64,000 bases of DNA, taken from Dipteronia dyeriana. Lineage: Eukaryota; Streptophyta; Magnoliopsida; Sapindales; Sapindaceae. Under the pieces are notes generated by a model that was not told the DNA's origin, searched no databases, and saw only the letters and a list, made by a program, of their open reading frames with translations. Below, in pieces: positions 34,713 through 46,740 of this stretch (the first letter of the stretch is position 1; each line of letters opens with the position of its first letter). Made by a program: the position numbers and the translations under genes. The stretch spans positions 107,567,088 through 107,631,087 of the forward strand of contig CM065300.1 in assembly GCA_032871835.1 (NCBI GenBank), read 5' to 3'.

Positions 34713-37700
34713 ATGTTAATTATTTCTTGGAATGTTAGGGGTTTCGGGAGGTTGGAAAAATGAAGGGTGGTTAGAAATTTGGTTAAGCATGTTTGTCTTA
34801 GCATTCTTTTTATTCAAGAGTCAAAATTAATTTTTTTTTACTCTACAATTATCAGGTCGTTGGGCGGATTTATTCTTTCAAAAGGTGTTAGGGTAGAGGC
34901 TAAAGCATCGGCCGACGGGATCATCATCCTTTAGAACGAGGATTCTTTTAAAGTGTCTTCGTGCATCTCCAGTGACAGATGCATAATTTTGCATGGTCTA
35001 TTATCTTATGTTAACAAAGAAGTGGTAGTTAACAATGTTTATGCGACCAATAACGAGAAATAAAGGGTGGAGTTATGGGATTTTATTTTACTGGCTCAAT
35101 CATCTTTGCCTGGACCATGGATTAATGGGGGGACTTTAATACCGTATTAGATCATAGCGAGAGAAAGGGTGGTCCTAGAAGCTTGAGGTCTATGAGGGAG
35201 TTTAGAAGATTCGTGGACAATGCTAACATGGTTGATCTTCCTTTTCAAGGTCTGGAGTTTACGTGGTCTAATAATAGAGAGAACGAATCTTAGGCGAGAT
35301 TGGATCATTTTTTTTTTGTGGCCCTATCGTTTTGTCTTGGTTTTCAAAGATGTCCCCAAAAGGTCTTGGTAGGAGTCTATCAGACCACAATCCGATTCTT
35401 TTTGGTGAGATCAAAGAAAATTGGTGTCCTAAGCCTTTCACATTTTTGAATGGGTGGTTAGAAGATAAAGTCCTTATTGAGGGTTCATGAAGAAGTTGGG
35501 AGGTGTGTTTCAGTGGGGAGAATGCGGGTTCAAAGATTGTTAACAAAATGAAGGATACAAAGGTTTTCTTGAAAGCAAATAAAATAGAGAGCATGTCGGA
35601 TGGCAAGTTAATCATAAAACTGAAGGATGAATTGGCTCGTATAAAAACCAATGTTATGGCTAATGGTTGGTCGGACGGTCTTAGAGAAGAAAGATCTAGT
35701 TGTTTGTCTATGCTATGGAAACAAGTCCGTTTCGAAGAACAAAAGTGGAGGCAATTTTCTAGGATTAAAAGGTTAAGAGAAGGTGATAGAAATAAGAAGT
35801 TTTCCTCATTTTGTCTAATGTGAGAAAAAATCTAATTTCATAGGTGAGTTGTCTATTTAAAGGATGTTGTGTAGGAGTCCAAAACAAATTAGAGAGGGCG
35901 TATTTTCATTTTTCAAATATCATTTTAAGAAGGAGGAGTCACCGGCACCGAGATGGGATGGTCTTCAGATTAAACATATTTTGGATGTTGAAACCAGCGA
36001 TCTTGAAGTTGAATTTTCAGAGGATAAAGTCTGGAAGGCTTTTGGCGATTGTGATGGTAATAAGGCGACGGGCCCTAATGAGCTAAATCTCAATTTTTTC
36101 AAGAAGAACTGGGAATGGATCAAAGGTAATTTCAAGATTTTTTTTAAGGATTTTCATTTTGACGGATCAGTGGTTAAAGATATGAATGCTACTTTTATTG
36201 CTTTATTTCCAAAATTAAAGAACCTGACTACCCTTAAGGACTATAGACCAATGAGTTTGGTGGGTTCTATTTACAAGGTGTTTGCAGAGGTTCTTACCGA
36301 TAGACTCAAGCGCATTATGAATAGGGTGATCGGTCCGAATTAAATGGTTTTTGTTAATGATCGTCAGATTGTTGATAGCTTTGTCATTACAGAAGAGGTC
36401 ATTCATTTATGGAAAAAAAAATGGTAGGGGTGGTCTTTTAATAAAATTGGACTTCGAAAAGACGTACGATTCGGTCGACCATTATTTTCTCATTAAGGTT
36501 TTAGATAGGATGGGTTTTAGGGAGAAATGGCAGGAGTGGATTAGATGGTGCATTTCATCCCCATCTTTGTCTGTATTGTTGAATGGTTGCCCTACTAAAT
36601 AATTCCCAACTGAAAGGTGATGTTTTGAGTGGAATGTTTAACCGAGCAAAACAGTTAGGTCTTATAAAAGGTGATGTTTTCGGCAATGGTAATAGTCACA
36701 AATCTCACTTGCAGTTTGCGGACGATACGATTTTATTTTTATACCCTAATATGGATTATCTCACGAATGCAAAGAGAATTTTAAGGTGTTTCGAAATTGT
36801 TTTTGGTCTAAAAATAAATTTTCATAAATATTGTCTGGTCCGTGTTGGTAAAAAAAGTGTCGATGAAGAAGATTGGGCTACTGCCTTTCGATGCGCTCCA
36901 TCTTCGCTACCAATTAATTATTTAGGTCTCCCTCTAAGCGATGTGCCAAGTAGAGAGTCTTTCTGGAATACTGTATTTTAGAAAGTGGAGTAGAGATTTG
37001 CACCGTGGAAACGAATACTCATCTCTAAGGGTGGCTGATTGGTACTCATCAAAGTTGTATTATCTAGTCTTCCTTCATACTTTATGTCGGTCTTCTCATT
37101 GCCGGTGGGGGTGGCAAAAAAATTGGAAAAATTTAACGAAATTTTTTCTGGAACGAAGGGGTGCAGAAAAATAAAATTCATTACGTGGATTGGGTAACTA
37201 TTTGCAAACACAAGAGGTTTGGGGGCTTGGTGTAGGTTGTATGAGAAATAAAGGGATGAGTTTCATGGCTAAGTGGCTGTGGAGGTTTGGGAGGGAGGAG
37301 AATTCTCTTTGGAAACATGTTTTGTGTGCCAAATATGGGTAAGGGACCAATCCGCTGAGGTGGGACTGTTCGAAAGTCAGGAATTACTCTCCTTTTGTTC
37401 GAAACATCAGTAGACTTCTCAATGAAAATGATAAAGTTGCACATATCATTAAAAAGGGCTTTCAAGTGGTGGTGGGTAGTAAGAAGAGAGTTCGGTTGTG
37501 GCAAAATTTATGTTGGGAATCGGTGCCACTTATGATCGCTTTTCCTAGAATTTTTTCATTTTCTTTGAATAAGGAGTGATATATTTCAGAATTTGGTAGC
37601 TGGTTACACTCAAATTGGGCATGGGATGTGCAACTGAGAAGACCAATATTTAATTGGGAATGTGAACAATGGAATTGCTTCACGCTAGCATTAGAGTGTA

Positions 37701-38888
37701 TATAGATTCGACCTAGTGGTCAGGATACTTTGGCGTGGTCCTATACTCCGAATGGTTTTTTCTCGATAAACTCTTTCTGAAGATGTTTGGAGGATAAATC
37801 TAGAGCGGATGATGAGTTTGTCGAGTTTCTGTGGTGGGGTTTATGCCCACCAAAAGTTGAGATTTTTGTTTGGCAACTTTTGAAAGGCAGAGTTCTTGTT
37901 ATAGCAGTGCTGCTCAAAATTGGAGTAGGTCTGGTGGGTACTTCCTAGTGTCTGCTATGCAGTGATGGAGTTGAATCTGTTGATGCATGTTTTTCTTCAC
38001 TGTGAATGGTCTAGCAAGTTGTGGCAGTATTGTTTAGGTTGGTGGGATGTCCATGGATGCTTCTCTAGATCAGTTAATGAATGGGTCAAGGGATGGCCTT
38101 CTTTGTGTCCATCGAGCTCTAGGAGGAGAGTTTGGAGTATCCTCTTTTTTGCTATTGTGTGGACTATATGGGAAAGTCGTAATGATGCAGTTTTTCATGG
38201 TATTAGTGTGGATATGGTTAAGCCTTTGGATACAGTCAAGTTCTGTTTGGCGTTGTGGTTTAAGAATCATGGTTCCGGTTCTAAGATGGACATAACTCTT
38301 CCAATATTGGATATAAAGGAAATGTTTGTGGACTCATGTTTGGCCAAGAAATCCAAGAGTAAGGTTTGGAATCCTTTGCCTGATCCCAATTTCAGTTTCT
38401 TTATGGATCATTCTTCGAAAGGTAACCCTGGCTAGGCTGGTATAGGTGGTGTTCTTCGTGACTGTCGTGGAAAGATTATTGGTTTATTTTCATTTTCTAT
38501 GGTTGTTTTAGATGCCATACTTGCTGAAGTCCTGGCTATACACAAAGCTTGCCAACTAATCGTTGATTGTCAGCTCTTGATCAACCATAATGTTGACATT
38601 TATAGCGATTCAAGTTTAGCTATGTCTTGGTGTAATGGTGAAGATTTCGGGAATTTTAGTTTGGTCAATTTTGTGTATGATATCAGACAATTTCTTTATT
38701 TGAGAAAGAGTCTAACGATCTAGTTTGTGCCGAGAACAAATAATTCGATGGCGGATTATCTTACTAAAATTGGGTCTAGTGGAAGGGAGATAGATTGGTG
38801 TGGAGTGATTTTGGTTGACTTTTCATTGTCTTTCTTTTGTTGTATGGCCTGTGCATTTTGCAGCCTGTGGGGTTTTGATGTTCTTTGA
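34713..38888 (+). pseudogene. LINE J ORF2: endonuclease, reverse transcriptase, RNase H
   Basis: Starts MLIISWNVRGFGRL, the apurinic-type endonuclease N-terminus. Then come FIQESKL (catalytic Glu) and LSDHNPILFG near 35375-35405 (the SDH motif). RT blocks follow at 36190-36340 (LKDYRPMSLVGSIYKVFAEV), 36440-36480 (LLIKLDFEKTYDSVDH, motif A) and 36715-36745 (LQFADDTILF, motif C). Motif B (RQGDPLSP) is missing: sequence jumps at about 36600-36630. The cysteine-rich zf-RVT lies near 37840-38050 and a plant LINE RNase H at 38390-38760 (FFMDHSSKGNPG, IYSDSSLAMSWCN, RTNNSMADYL). Multiple stops and frameshifts. Function when intact: target-primed reverse transcription. Confidence 0.87.
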
Positions 38889-38968
38889 GCTTTGGCTAGA
38901 GCTTGATTTTCATCCAGCTCTCCTCTTGTTCAGTTGGCTCCCTTTTGTTAAATATATTATCGCTTTTA

Positions 38969-39559
38969 CATAAACATGCCAGGACAATGAAAAACACCCG
39001 AGAGGACTTCGCAGCTGACTGCACGGGTAGGACCAGCGCATAACCCGTGCATTGGAAATTCAGCATCCTAGCCCAATTTTCATGAGGTACAAATTATAAC
39101 CAAACAACATCCATACCTTTTGAATAATATACCGTTGGAAAGGTATGGAAATATACTTTCTACTCCAATTAACAAAACATGATTTGGATGACTAGAAATG
39201 TAGTTATAGTCAAATGAGTGATCAAAGGTCAGATAAGGACAACAATAAGAATGCCCAAACTAATGGAAACAACCATATGACCAAAAACCCAAATAAGAGA
39301 AGAATGAGACATTCTCAAATAGTCACTCAATGCACTAAAATAAGCACACCATCATGCAAGTGTTGACAATTTTGATCAAAAAATGGAAAATGAAATAAAC
39401 AACAACCAAACGTAAAGACAAACAAAGAAGTGCTCGTGTGAGTTGAGACATAGATGCACACATTCATGGAAGTACAAATGCAAAGTAATATGATAATGCA
39501 AGAAAGTGTGTTTGTGCACCTAATCTCTTCAAGAATCAAAGTCAAGTGATATACCATTT
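38969..39559 (-). repeat. 3' LTR of D, piece 3
   Basis: Matches 8650-9310 of C, including one ATACC...GGTAT block (39126-39148). Ends at cattt, target site of solo LTR P. Confidence 0.82.
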
Positions 39560-41305
39560 TGTTAGGATTATGCTCGATAGCAAGAGTGTAATATTGTAAT
39601 TAACAATCTTTTCATATGAATAAAGTGATTTCTAGTTTAACAAATCTTATAGCATTTATAGTTTAATTATTATAATTGTCAAAAGTAAATAACCATAAGG
39701 TCAAAAGACTATGAGAAAAGAAGAATTGTTCATACATCTAGATATGTATGAGGTAGACACAATTCTTTAGTTAGTCTTGAATAATATTCACAACTTAAGA
39801 TAGAAGGTTGGACGCCTTTATCTTGTCAAAGTTGTAGATTCTTTTGCTACCATTTGAGTGGGATCAAATGTGTTATGATGAGTCTAAAATCATCAAAGTA
39901 TGGTGCCTTTAAGCAAAAGAATCTAGTGCACTGGATGTATTGAATAGGATAAAAATGAAATACTTTATCTAGAACCTTCAATGGATAAAATTTTTCATTT
40001 GAAGACAATCGGAGAGTCTATCTAAATCCTGAGATAAATGATGGACTTATGGTTGCAAGTGTTATCATTTGAGCTATAAATGAGTACGATTATATAGCAT
40101 AGTCTATCCTCGATAGTTTGGTGGTATTCATTTGTCAATCGATAGAGGACTTCATTTATAGATATGGACATCGTGGCTCCATTTACTAAATAAGAGTATA
40201 ATACCATCATATGGATGTTTTGAGGTATTGGATATTAAATCTTAACGTTAAGTTTTCAATAGTGTCTATTGAAACATTGTTTCTAGATAAGTAAAAATAT
40301 CCAAGTTCAAAATGTGGTCATATAAGTAAATATGGTAACTTGGAGAGCTATAGGCGGTCTATGACCTCTTGGCGATTACTGGTATTCTTCACGAGGATAC
40401 ACTTTCTCTAATAAGGTTGTCTAGGGTATGAATGAGTAACATCAAATTATCCTATCTTTATTTAAGAGTTCAATTTTAGTTCTTTAGTGGAATGAACTAA
40501 AATTAAATAGATTGGACCTAAGTGAATCATTTGTTGATTGTAATTGGGTTGTGTCTATTGGAGCTTAAATTTAGATAGCTCGCCAAGATCCCCAATCCAC
40601 ACGAACTTGCATGGATCACTTGATATATTCTACCGGACAAATTTATGGGTCCATCTAGAATTGTAATAAGGCATGTGAACTTGTTTCTTTTTGTAAGAAT
40701 AGGTCTAGTTCACATGTGGACTTTTTATTAAGGTCCAATGGATTTAATAAAATAAGAAAAATAATATATGGTCTTTATACTAGGTATGGGCGGCAATGGC
40801 TATGGTGAATAGCTTAAATATATTATTTTTATTTTATTATTATTTAATTAAATGGAAATTAATTTATTTGTTGATTAATTAATTATTTAATTAAATGTCA
40901 AAATCTTTTCCTAATAGGAGATGGTCTCCTAAAACTATACTATTATTGGTAGTATAGTTAATGTTAAAGACTATATTTGATAAGTAGATAAATAAATGGA
41001 GTTATTTATCTAATCAAATTAGGAAGTCTTTAATATGATTACAAATACACTTTTGAGTTGGATTAGGAGTGTTGGTGTTAGGATAGAATTTCTTTTTGAA
41101 AAGGATTCTTAACCACCAAGTAAATCTACCTAAGGAAAGGATTCTTAACTACCAAGTAATCCTTCTTAGGAAAGGATTTGTGATCCTAATCTATATCATA
41201 TAAAATTCGGCCAGCCCATATATATATACAAAAGGATAGAATTTTTTTAAGATAATGATTCTTAACAACCAAGTAAATCCTTCTTAGGAAAGGATTTATG
41301 ATTAT

Positions 41306-41356
<51 letters not shown>

Positions 41357-41970
41357 ATTTTCGGCCAGCCTTATTAATTTTATAATGAAAATTCAGCCAT
41401 GCCTAGGTAATTTTCAAGAGAGAATTTTGAGGGAGAAATTTTTTTTTTTTCTTTAGACAAAATTCGATCAACTAATAGATAAAGGGTGTGGAATTCGGCC
41501 AAGGAGAAAAAAGAAAAAGAGAACGTTTTTGTTTTCGATAATACACTAGTATCCTTTATATCAAAAGGGTTTTGTGTACAACATCAAATCTAGGTTCACG
41601 TGAGTTTCAATCAAATTGATTGATAATTCACAAGTGACCAGACGTTCTTGGATTTTTCTCTTGGAGGATATTTGGAACTAACAAAGAAAGGATTTTTTGC
41701 TTTGTCTCCATCCTTAGGAATACAATAAAAATAAATGGAGCCCACACTCCTAGGTGATTCACGTTCGAGATTGGATTGGAAGATCTTGCGGAATCAATTC
41801 GGCGCTTGTTCAATCATCACACGTAAAAGGTACGATGCTTTTATATACATCAATTAATCTAGGGTTAAGGATCTCGATGCATAAAAGGGAAAAAAATTTA
41901 TTTACACGCAAACCCTAATTTCATTTTTTCTCACGCTTCCGTTGCGTTTCTAAACCGTTTTTTTCCTACA
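39560..41970 (+). mobile_element. Solo LTR P of the A/B copia family
   Basis: TGTTAGG...CCTACA, 2411 bp, the reverse orientation of the LTRs of A and B. Flanked by cattt (39555-39559) and ctttt (41971-41975), a 5-bp duplication with one mismatch. D LTR sequence continues on both sides, so the interior was lost by LTR-LTR recombination. It is longer than the B LTR because of local duplications near 41100-41345. Confidence 0.92.
41095..41345 (+). repeat. Local duplications and (TA)n in solo LTR P
   Basis: The word ggattcttaac...accaagtaa...aggaaagg occurs three times (about 41103, 41139, 41262), followed by an (AT)n run at 41305-41345. Confidence 0.85.
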
Positions 41971-42118
41971 CTTTTGATGCTCTTAATCTTGAAATCATAG
42001 TGATGCTTGGAAGCATGCCTTACTGAACATCAAGAAGGCCTAAGCTACCCATTACACAATCATCCCCAATGTGGTATGTTACGAAATAAGTCAATCATAT
42101 AAAGTAGAAGTTCTTACA
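41971..42118 (-). repeat. 3' LTR of D, piece 4 (outer end)
   Basis: Matches 9305-9429 of C and ends ttcttaca at 42118. Confidence 0.85.
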
Positions 42119-42338
42119 ATCACCCCTTTGGCTATTTCATGACAAAATACCACTCACAAATAAATTCTCACAAAACAAAACTAAAACCTATTGTCCATTA
42201 GATTAATTCTACATTACAAAAGAGATATCTAGAATCTAAATCTTCAATTTCTTCAATCTCTTTGTAGAATTATAATTGTACCTAAACACAATATCAAGAA
42301 GCACTTTTCAAGAACAAGTACAAGTGAGGTGAACAAGT
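42119..42338 (-). other. Element D polypurine tract and 3' noncoding start
   Basis: GCCAAAGGGGTGAT on the minus strand adjoins the LTR. The remainder follows 9446-9640 of C until K interrupts at acaag (42334-42338). Confidence 0.8.
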
Positions 42339-43202
42339 GTTGACGTTCGTTTCTGGATTTTGTCAGAAAAGCCAACAAGGACCGGATTTTAGCTAAAAAT
42401 CAAAGAGGAGAGAAAAAGGAAGTAATAAGACACAAGTTTTACGTGGCAAAACTCCGGTGATCGGAGAAATATCCACGGGTGGTTATATGATCCACCTAGC
42501 CAAAATCCACTATGAAGAAAGTAATTACAACCCTCGATCTCTCTTTCTCTCTTTTAATATTTTTTGTATCACTGTTGTGTCTGCTATATCGTCTATATGA
42601 GGTTATGGGTCTATTTATACATTTTATAGAACCCTAATCTGCCTTTTTCAAGTAATACAGGATCTTTGTATTTAATTGTGATTTCGGTTACTTGCTTGAA
42701 GTAGATTTGTCTTCTTTCCTGTTTCGGAAGCTAGTAATGAGATTAAATGCGATTCTAGTAGCATAGTCCGATTAGGACTTATTTCCTTATAAGAGTATAG
42801 ACTTCTTAGAGAATTAAAAGTGTTCCCGGAGGAGGAACCCTTTATGCTAAACATTCTCTTTCTCTAGAATCCTTCTTTAATAAGGAGCCTTTTAACTTGA
42901 CTTGTAGACTACTCTCTAAGCTTCTTACTCGGTTGTCGTGCTTATCCCGAGTATAATGTTAAGTATGCTGGTCTGAATGACCTCTCATGATCCGAGTGAA
43001 AAATGTCTTTTTACTCACCCCGAGTAAGTTTAATTGTCTTAGCTGATCCCGAGTAGGTCTTGCCATGATACTTGTTTACTCGGGTTTCTTCTCCTTAATG
43101 ACGCCTCGTAGGATGTTTCCTAAGTGCTTATTTGGACGTCCATCTGGCAACTTTCTCCCTCTTGTTGATGACGTGTATGCTTGGTGAAATTCACATACGA
43201 CA
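42339..43202 (-). repeat. 3' LTR of element K
   Basis: 864 bp, TGTTGACG...ACGACA. Direct repeat of 53263-54126. Confidence 0.95.
42612..42619 (-). promoter_or_regulatory. TATA box of K LTR (TATAAATA)
   Basis: Present at the same place in both LTRs (also 53537-53544); the probable core promoter for the K transcript. Confidence 0.6.
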
Positions 43203-43450
43203 ATACCACCTTAAAATATTTTTGCCAAGTGAATTTCATTTCGGGCAAGAGTATTTTAATTATCTCAATTTTTACTCGCGTCAGAATATCCGTCTTTTCA
43301 TAATGGAGTGTCTTAATGGTGACCCTGTAATTTTGATTCGCTTCATCACGCGAGATCTTAAATGATGGCGACGTTTTGAAGTTCTTACGGTCGAGGGCTA
43401 GTTTCTATTTTGACACGTGTACCTAGTCTCTTCGTTTTTAGATATCATTT
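43203..43450. other. K intergenic stretch with G-box
   Basis: Between 3' LTR and antisense gene. The minus-strand purines next to the LTR (AAGGTGGTAT) are the best polypurine-tract candidate. A G-box (acacgtgt, core 43414-43419) lies before the antisense gene. Confidence 0.5.
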
Positions 43451-44822
43451 ATGATAAATGATTTTTTGCGTTTACGCAAAGCTGCTTACGTCATCAAGCC
43501 TCATCATAAATTTTTCCCACCTCAAGGCCCTAGGGTTTCATGTCATCACCAATTTAAAATCTTCACCGAATTTGTGGTAGTTTATTCTTATTTAAGAAAA
43601 CCAAAATTTTCCTATCAGTCCGGATTTCGCTGCAGATCTCTTTCTTCATCTATGGTTTTTTGCTCCAGTATTCCATTCTTTTTAAGGTTAGTTTCGATGG
43701 AGCCTTCATCTCACCTTTGTCTTTGTAATATAGCTCTTGTTGCTCTAAATCGTGGGGATTATCAGTTAGTTTCTTGTGTTCGAAGATTGTTGGGGGAAAC
43801 TCCTCCTGGTGAACCTTCATTTTTAGAAGTCCACGTTTCTGGGCTTTACCCTGATGTCTTTTTTAATCCTATAGCCAGTTCTGATTCATCTGATACTTCA
43901 TCTAGTTCTAATTCTGACATTTCTGACCACAGGGTATCTTTTCGAAGGATGGGTAAACATAAAAGCAGAAGTATGGTACATAAGCATGGCTTGAGCAATG
44001 TTCAGATCAGGGAACATACTGTTAACGAGAATGATATTGATGAGGTGTCCAGGGTGTCTCGTCTTTCATTTTCTGATACTCACCCGAGTGGAAATAGAAA
44101 AATACCGCTCCCGATTCAACTTGCCCTACTCGGTCACTCTTGTTCCTGCGAAGGATAGAGCCGTATGGAATCCTCCTGAAGGTATGGTCGCGATTTATGG
44201 ATCAATGCTATGTTGTGGTGTCACGCTTCCCTTTCAGCCATTTATTGCCTGGGTTTTGGCTGAAGCAGGGATAGCCCCAGCTCAGTTGGCCTCGAATAGT
44301 CATAAAGTTCAGTTCTGATGTACATGTGGCATATGTTCAGTAGAATGAACCTTTTTCCGCCTTCCCCAAATGAAATCAGGCATTTCTTTAAGCTGAGGCA
44401 GGTTAGCAAGACGGGGACCTATTTTCTTACATCTACTCCATCGAACGGCTGGGTCCCTAAAGAAGCAAAGGTGAATTGGAAGGTCGACACCTCTGATGAC
44501 CCAAAAAAGAAGGGTTTTGTATGGGGATTCCCAACATCCAACAAATTCTGGAAGAACAGTTGGTTTTTCGCTGGAGGGGCTCTCTAGCTCAACGTCACTG
44601 TTGGATCTGGGGATTCCCGAACGGTGTTGAGTGTTCCCTATTTTTTCTGTTTCCCCGAAGTGTGGAACAGAAAAATAATTGATTATAGTGATTCTGAGCT
44701 AAAGAGGCTGACTCAGGCAGCTGTTCGTACTCTGGAGAAAAGGAGCAAGAGCAACCTTTTTAAAGAGGAGGATTTGATAAAGATCGGCTTCTTCAGACAT
44801 ATTTCAGGCCATCGCAGTCGAT

Positions 44823-44895
44823 GTAAGTGACCCGGAGCTCTTTCTATTGTATTTTTCTGCTTTTCATTTTCTAACATGAATCTTCTTTTTTTTAG
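44823..44895 (+). other. Intron 1 of the K antisense gene
   Basis: gtaagt at 44823 and a T-rich tract ending ag at 44895, 73 bp. Removing it joins the frame ending ...HRSR to the frame beginning FDTDVVSDL without a shift; unspliced, a stop follows within three codons. Confidence 0.75.
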
Positions 44896-45659
44896 TGTTC
44901 GATACAGACGTTGTCAGTGATCTTCAGGCTCGCCAAGTGAAGTCAATTCAGCAGGTGAATAGAAAAGAAGCTTTCCGTCAGGGGGATGAAGGTATTGCTC
45001 CACCCGAGTCTAATGAGGAAACCGACATTGCTAAGGAACAGATCCCCGAGTACGTTCATCAGGGTGCTCAGCCTTCTACTCAGGATTCTGCTGGTCCAAG
45101 TGGCCAAAGTGAGCCAACTGACACCCAACTGCCAGATAATAGGAAGAGGAAATATGAAGGCCCGGGTGAAAATCCGGCTGGGCGGTTTGAAACTGGCGAT
45201 GGTGGTGACATATTTACGGATCAAGTGCCTGTGGACGTCGAATTCTTTGAGTCTTTTAGGGACGATCTGCAGGAAGATCCTACTGTTAACCTTAACTTGT
45301 ACCGTTCTCGGGGTGAGAAGCGAAAGGCAGTTAGTTCGTCGAGCCGTCCTCTTAAAGTTCCTTGGGTTATCTCATTTATCGAGTCCAGCGCTGAAGATGT
45401 TGCGGATGAGATTGCTCTGAGTGTTGGCGTTGGCGCATCAGAAGATGCGGTGGTCTCAGAACCGAAAATGGCTTCTTCTATCCCCGAGGTTTGAAATATA
45501 GGAGCTCAACCTTTAGGGGCACCTTTAAATCCTTCTCTCTATGATATGCTACAGGAGATGTCCTATGGTCGGGCTTTCATCTAGGAGGACGGCTGGAGCG
45601 GCTTTAGAGATGGTTCACTGTCCGAACGTCTTCAAAACGTCTTCAACGGTGCATATTAT

Positions 45660-45700
45660 GTAAGTTAAATCTGACTTCTTTATTGTTTTGCTTCTGGCAG
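45660..45700 (+). other. Probable intron 2 of the K antisense gene
   Basis: gtaagt at 45660 and ttctggcag ending 45700. At 41 bp it is shorter than normal plant introns, yet removal is phase 0 and restores the downstream coiled-coil frame, which is shifted otherwise. Part of the intron may have been lost after insertion. Confidence 0.6.
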
Positions 45701-46654
45701 ATTTCAAAATATATTCCTTTGCAAATGGTGGCCGAATTTGATGAGCTAATTTAGACGCAGTAAAATCAAACCGATCGAATAAGACGTCTAGAGGCTCAGC
45801 TGAAGGCGAGTGAGGAAGGCCGTGCTCGAGCTGAGAAAGCTTATCAGTAGGAGGTCGGTTCTGTACAAATATTCACCGACCATTTTCTGGCGAAGCAGGT
45901 TGAAGCCGAGAAGAAGGCATCTTTGGCAGAGGAGAAGGTTGCATCACTTTAAAATCTTCTATCTTCTGCTGAAGAATCCATGATTAAGGCTGAGCAGGAG
46001 GCAGAGCAGTCGAGGTCGGTGTATGACTAAAAAATTGAAGATTTAGAGCTCCAAGTGTAGACAGTTGAATCCCTATCCCGAGAGGCCAAGTTGGAACTTG
46101 AAGTCCAAGGGGTGGATCATTTTAAAAGATCCCCTGCTTACGATGCCCTACTTCTTCAGGAATTCCAACGTGGGCTAGTTTCGGCCGGTGAATTCTTCAA
46201 AGTTAAGAATAGGCGACTGAGAAGGCTCGAGCTAATTGGGAGCTGTCAATCAAACATCAAGTGGACCGGTCCTTGGAGTCTCTTCGAATTTAGATGAAGA
46301 AATGGAGAGCCTACTACTGTAGTCAAGGCAAATAGCCTTATCCCATGCATTTAGAGATTCCGTCCGAGCATTCTTTCTCGACCTTTTACGGCAGTCAAGA
46401 GTCAGTCGAGGGTGTGGTCCCAGATGTCGGGCCGGTCCCGGTTGAGGATTACAACCAGTGGATGGATGATACCTTCGACCCTATTGTTTGGCCATCTAAC
46501 GAAAGCCTGCTCTGTGAATACGGGATGGTGCCAGACCCGAATATCTGTAAAGGCTCGAAATCCTCACAGCCTTGACTTTTGTAAATTTGTAGAAGATTCC
46601 TTTATATATATTTTTTTGTAAGTTCTCTGAACTGTAACCAGTCTTTTTTAGAGC

Positions 46655-46660
46655 AATAAA
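46655..46660 (+). terminator. Poly(A) signal AATAAA of the K antisense gene
   Basis: Canonical AATAAA 80 bp after the antisense stop codon, before the tandem array; correctly oriented to end the antisense transcript. Confidence 0.6.
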
Positions 46661-46740
46661 ATTCTATTATATTCTGAATTGAATGGTCTTGATCTGTTTA
46701 TTACTGATTGTTGCCGAGTGCTGTATTAAACAGGCTGATG

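Larger units (their letters stand above)
34268..38968 (+). mobile_element. L1-type LINE J (5'-truncated)
   Basis: Non-LTR retrotransposon inserted in the D LTR. It contains the tail of ORF1 (about 34305-34625), then ORF2 (34713-38888) with endonuclease, reverse transcriptase, zf-RVT and RNase H, and a short 3' UTR. acatgcc occurs just before 34268 and just after 38968, probably part of the target duplication; this sets the ends to within about 20 bp. About 4.7 kb, shorter than full plant L1 elements. Confidence 0.85.
43451..46575 (+). pseudogene. Antisense gene of element K (Transposase_28-type domain, coiled coil)
   Basis: A plus-strand gene opposite to gag-pol, between integrase and the 3' LTR. 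The start may be 43451, 43653 or 43698 (MEPSSHL); the last two follow a TATTTAAG at about 43588. After a serine/Asp-rich stretch, the middle (about 44120-44800) has WNPPEGMVAIYGSMLCCGVT, LPFQPFIAWVLAEAGIAPAQ, FFKLRQVSKTG and FWKNSWFFAGGAL. I recognise this pattern as the 'putative gypsy type transposon' domain (PF04195), typical of Tat antisense ORFs. The C-terminal half is coiled coil. Two GT-AG introns keep frame. Damage: frameshifts near 44100, 44316 and 46300, a stop at 44585, and several stops in exon 3. Function unknown; possibly regulatory. Confidence 0.8.
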
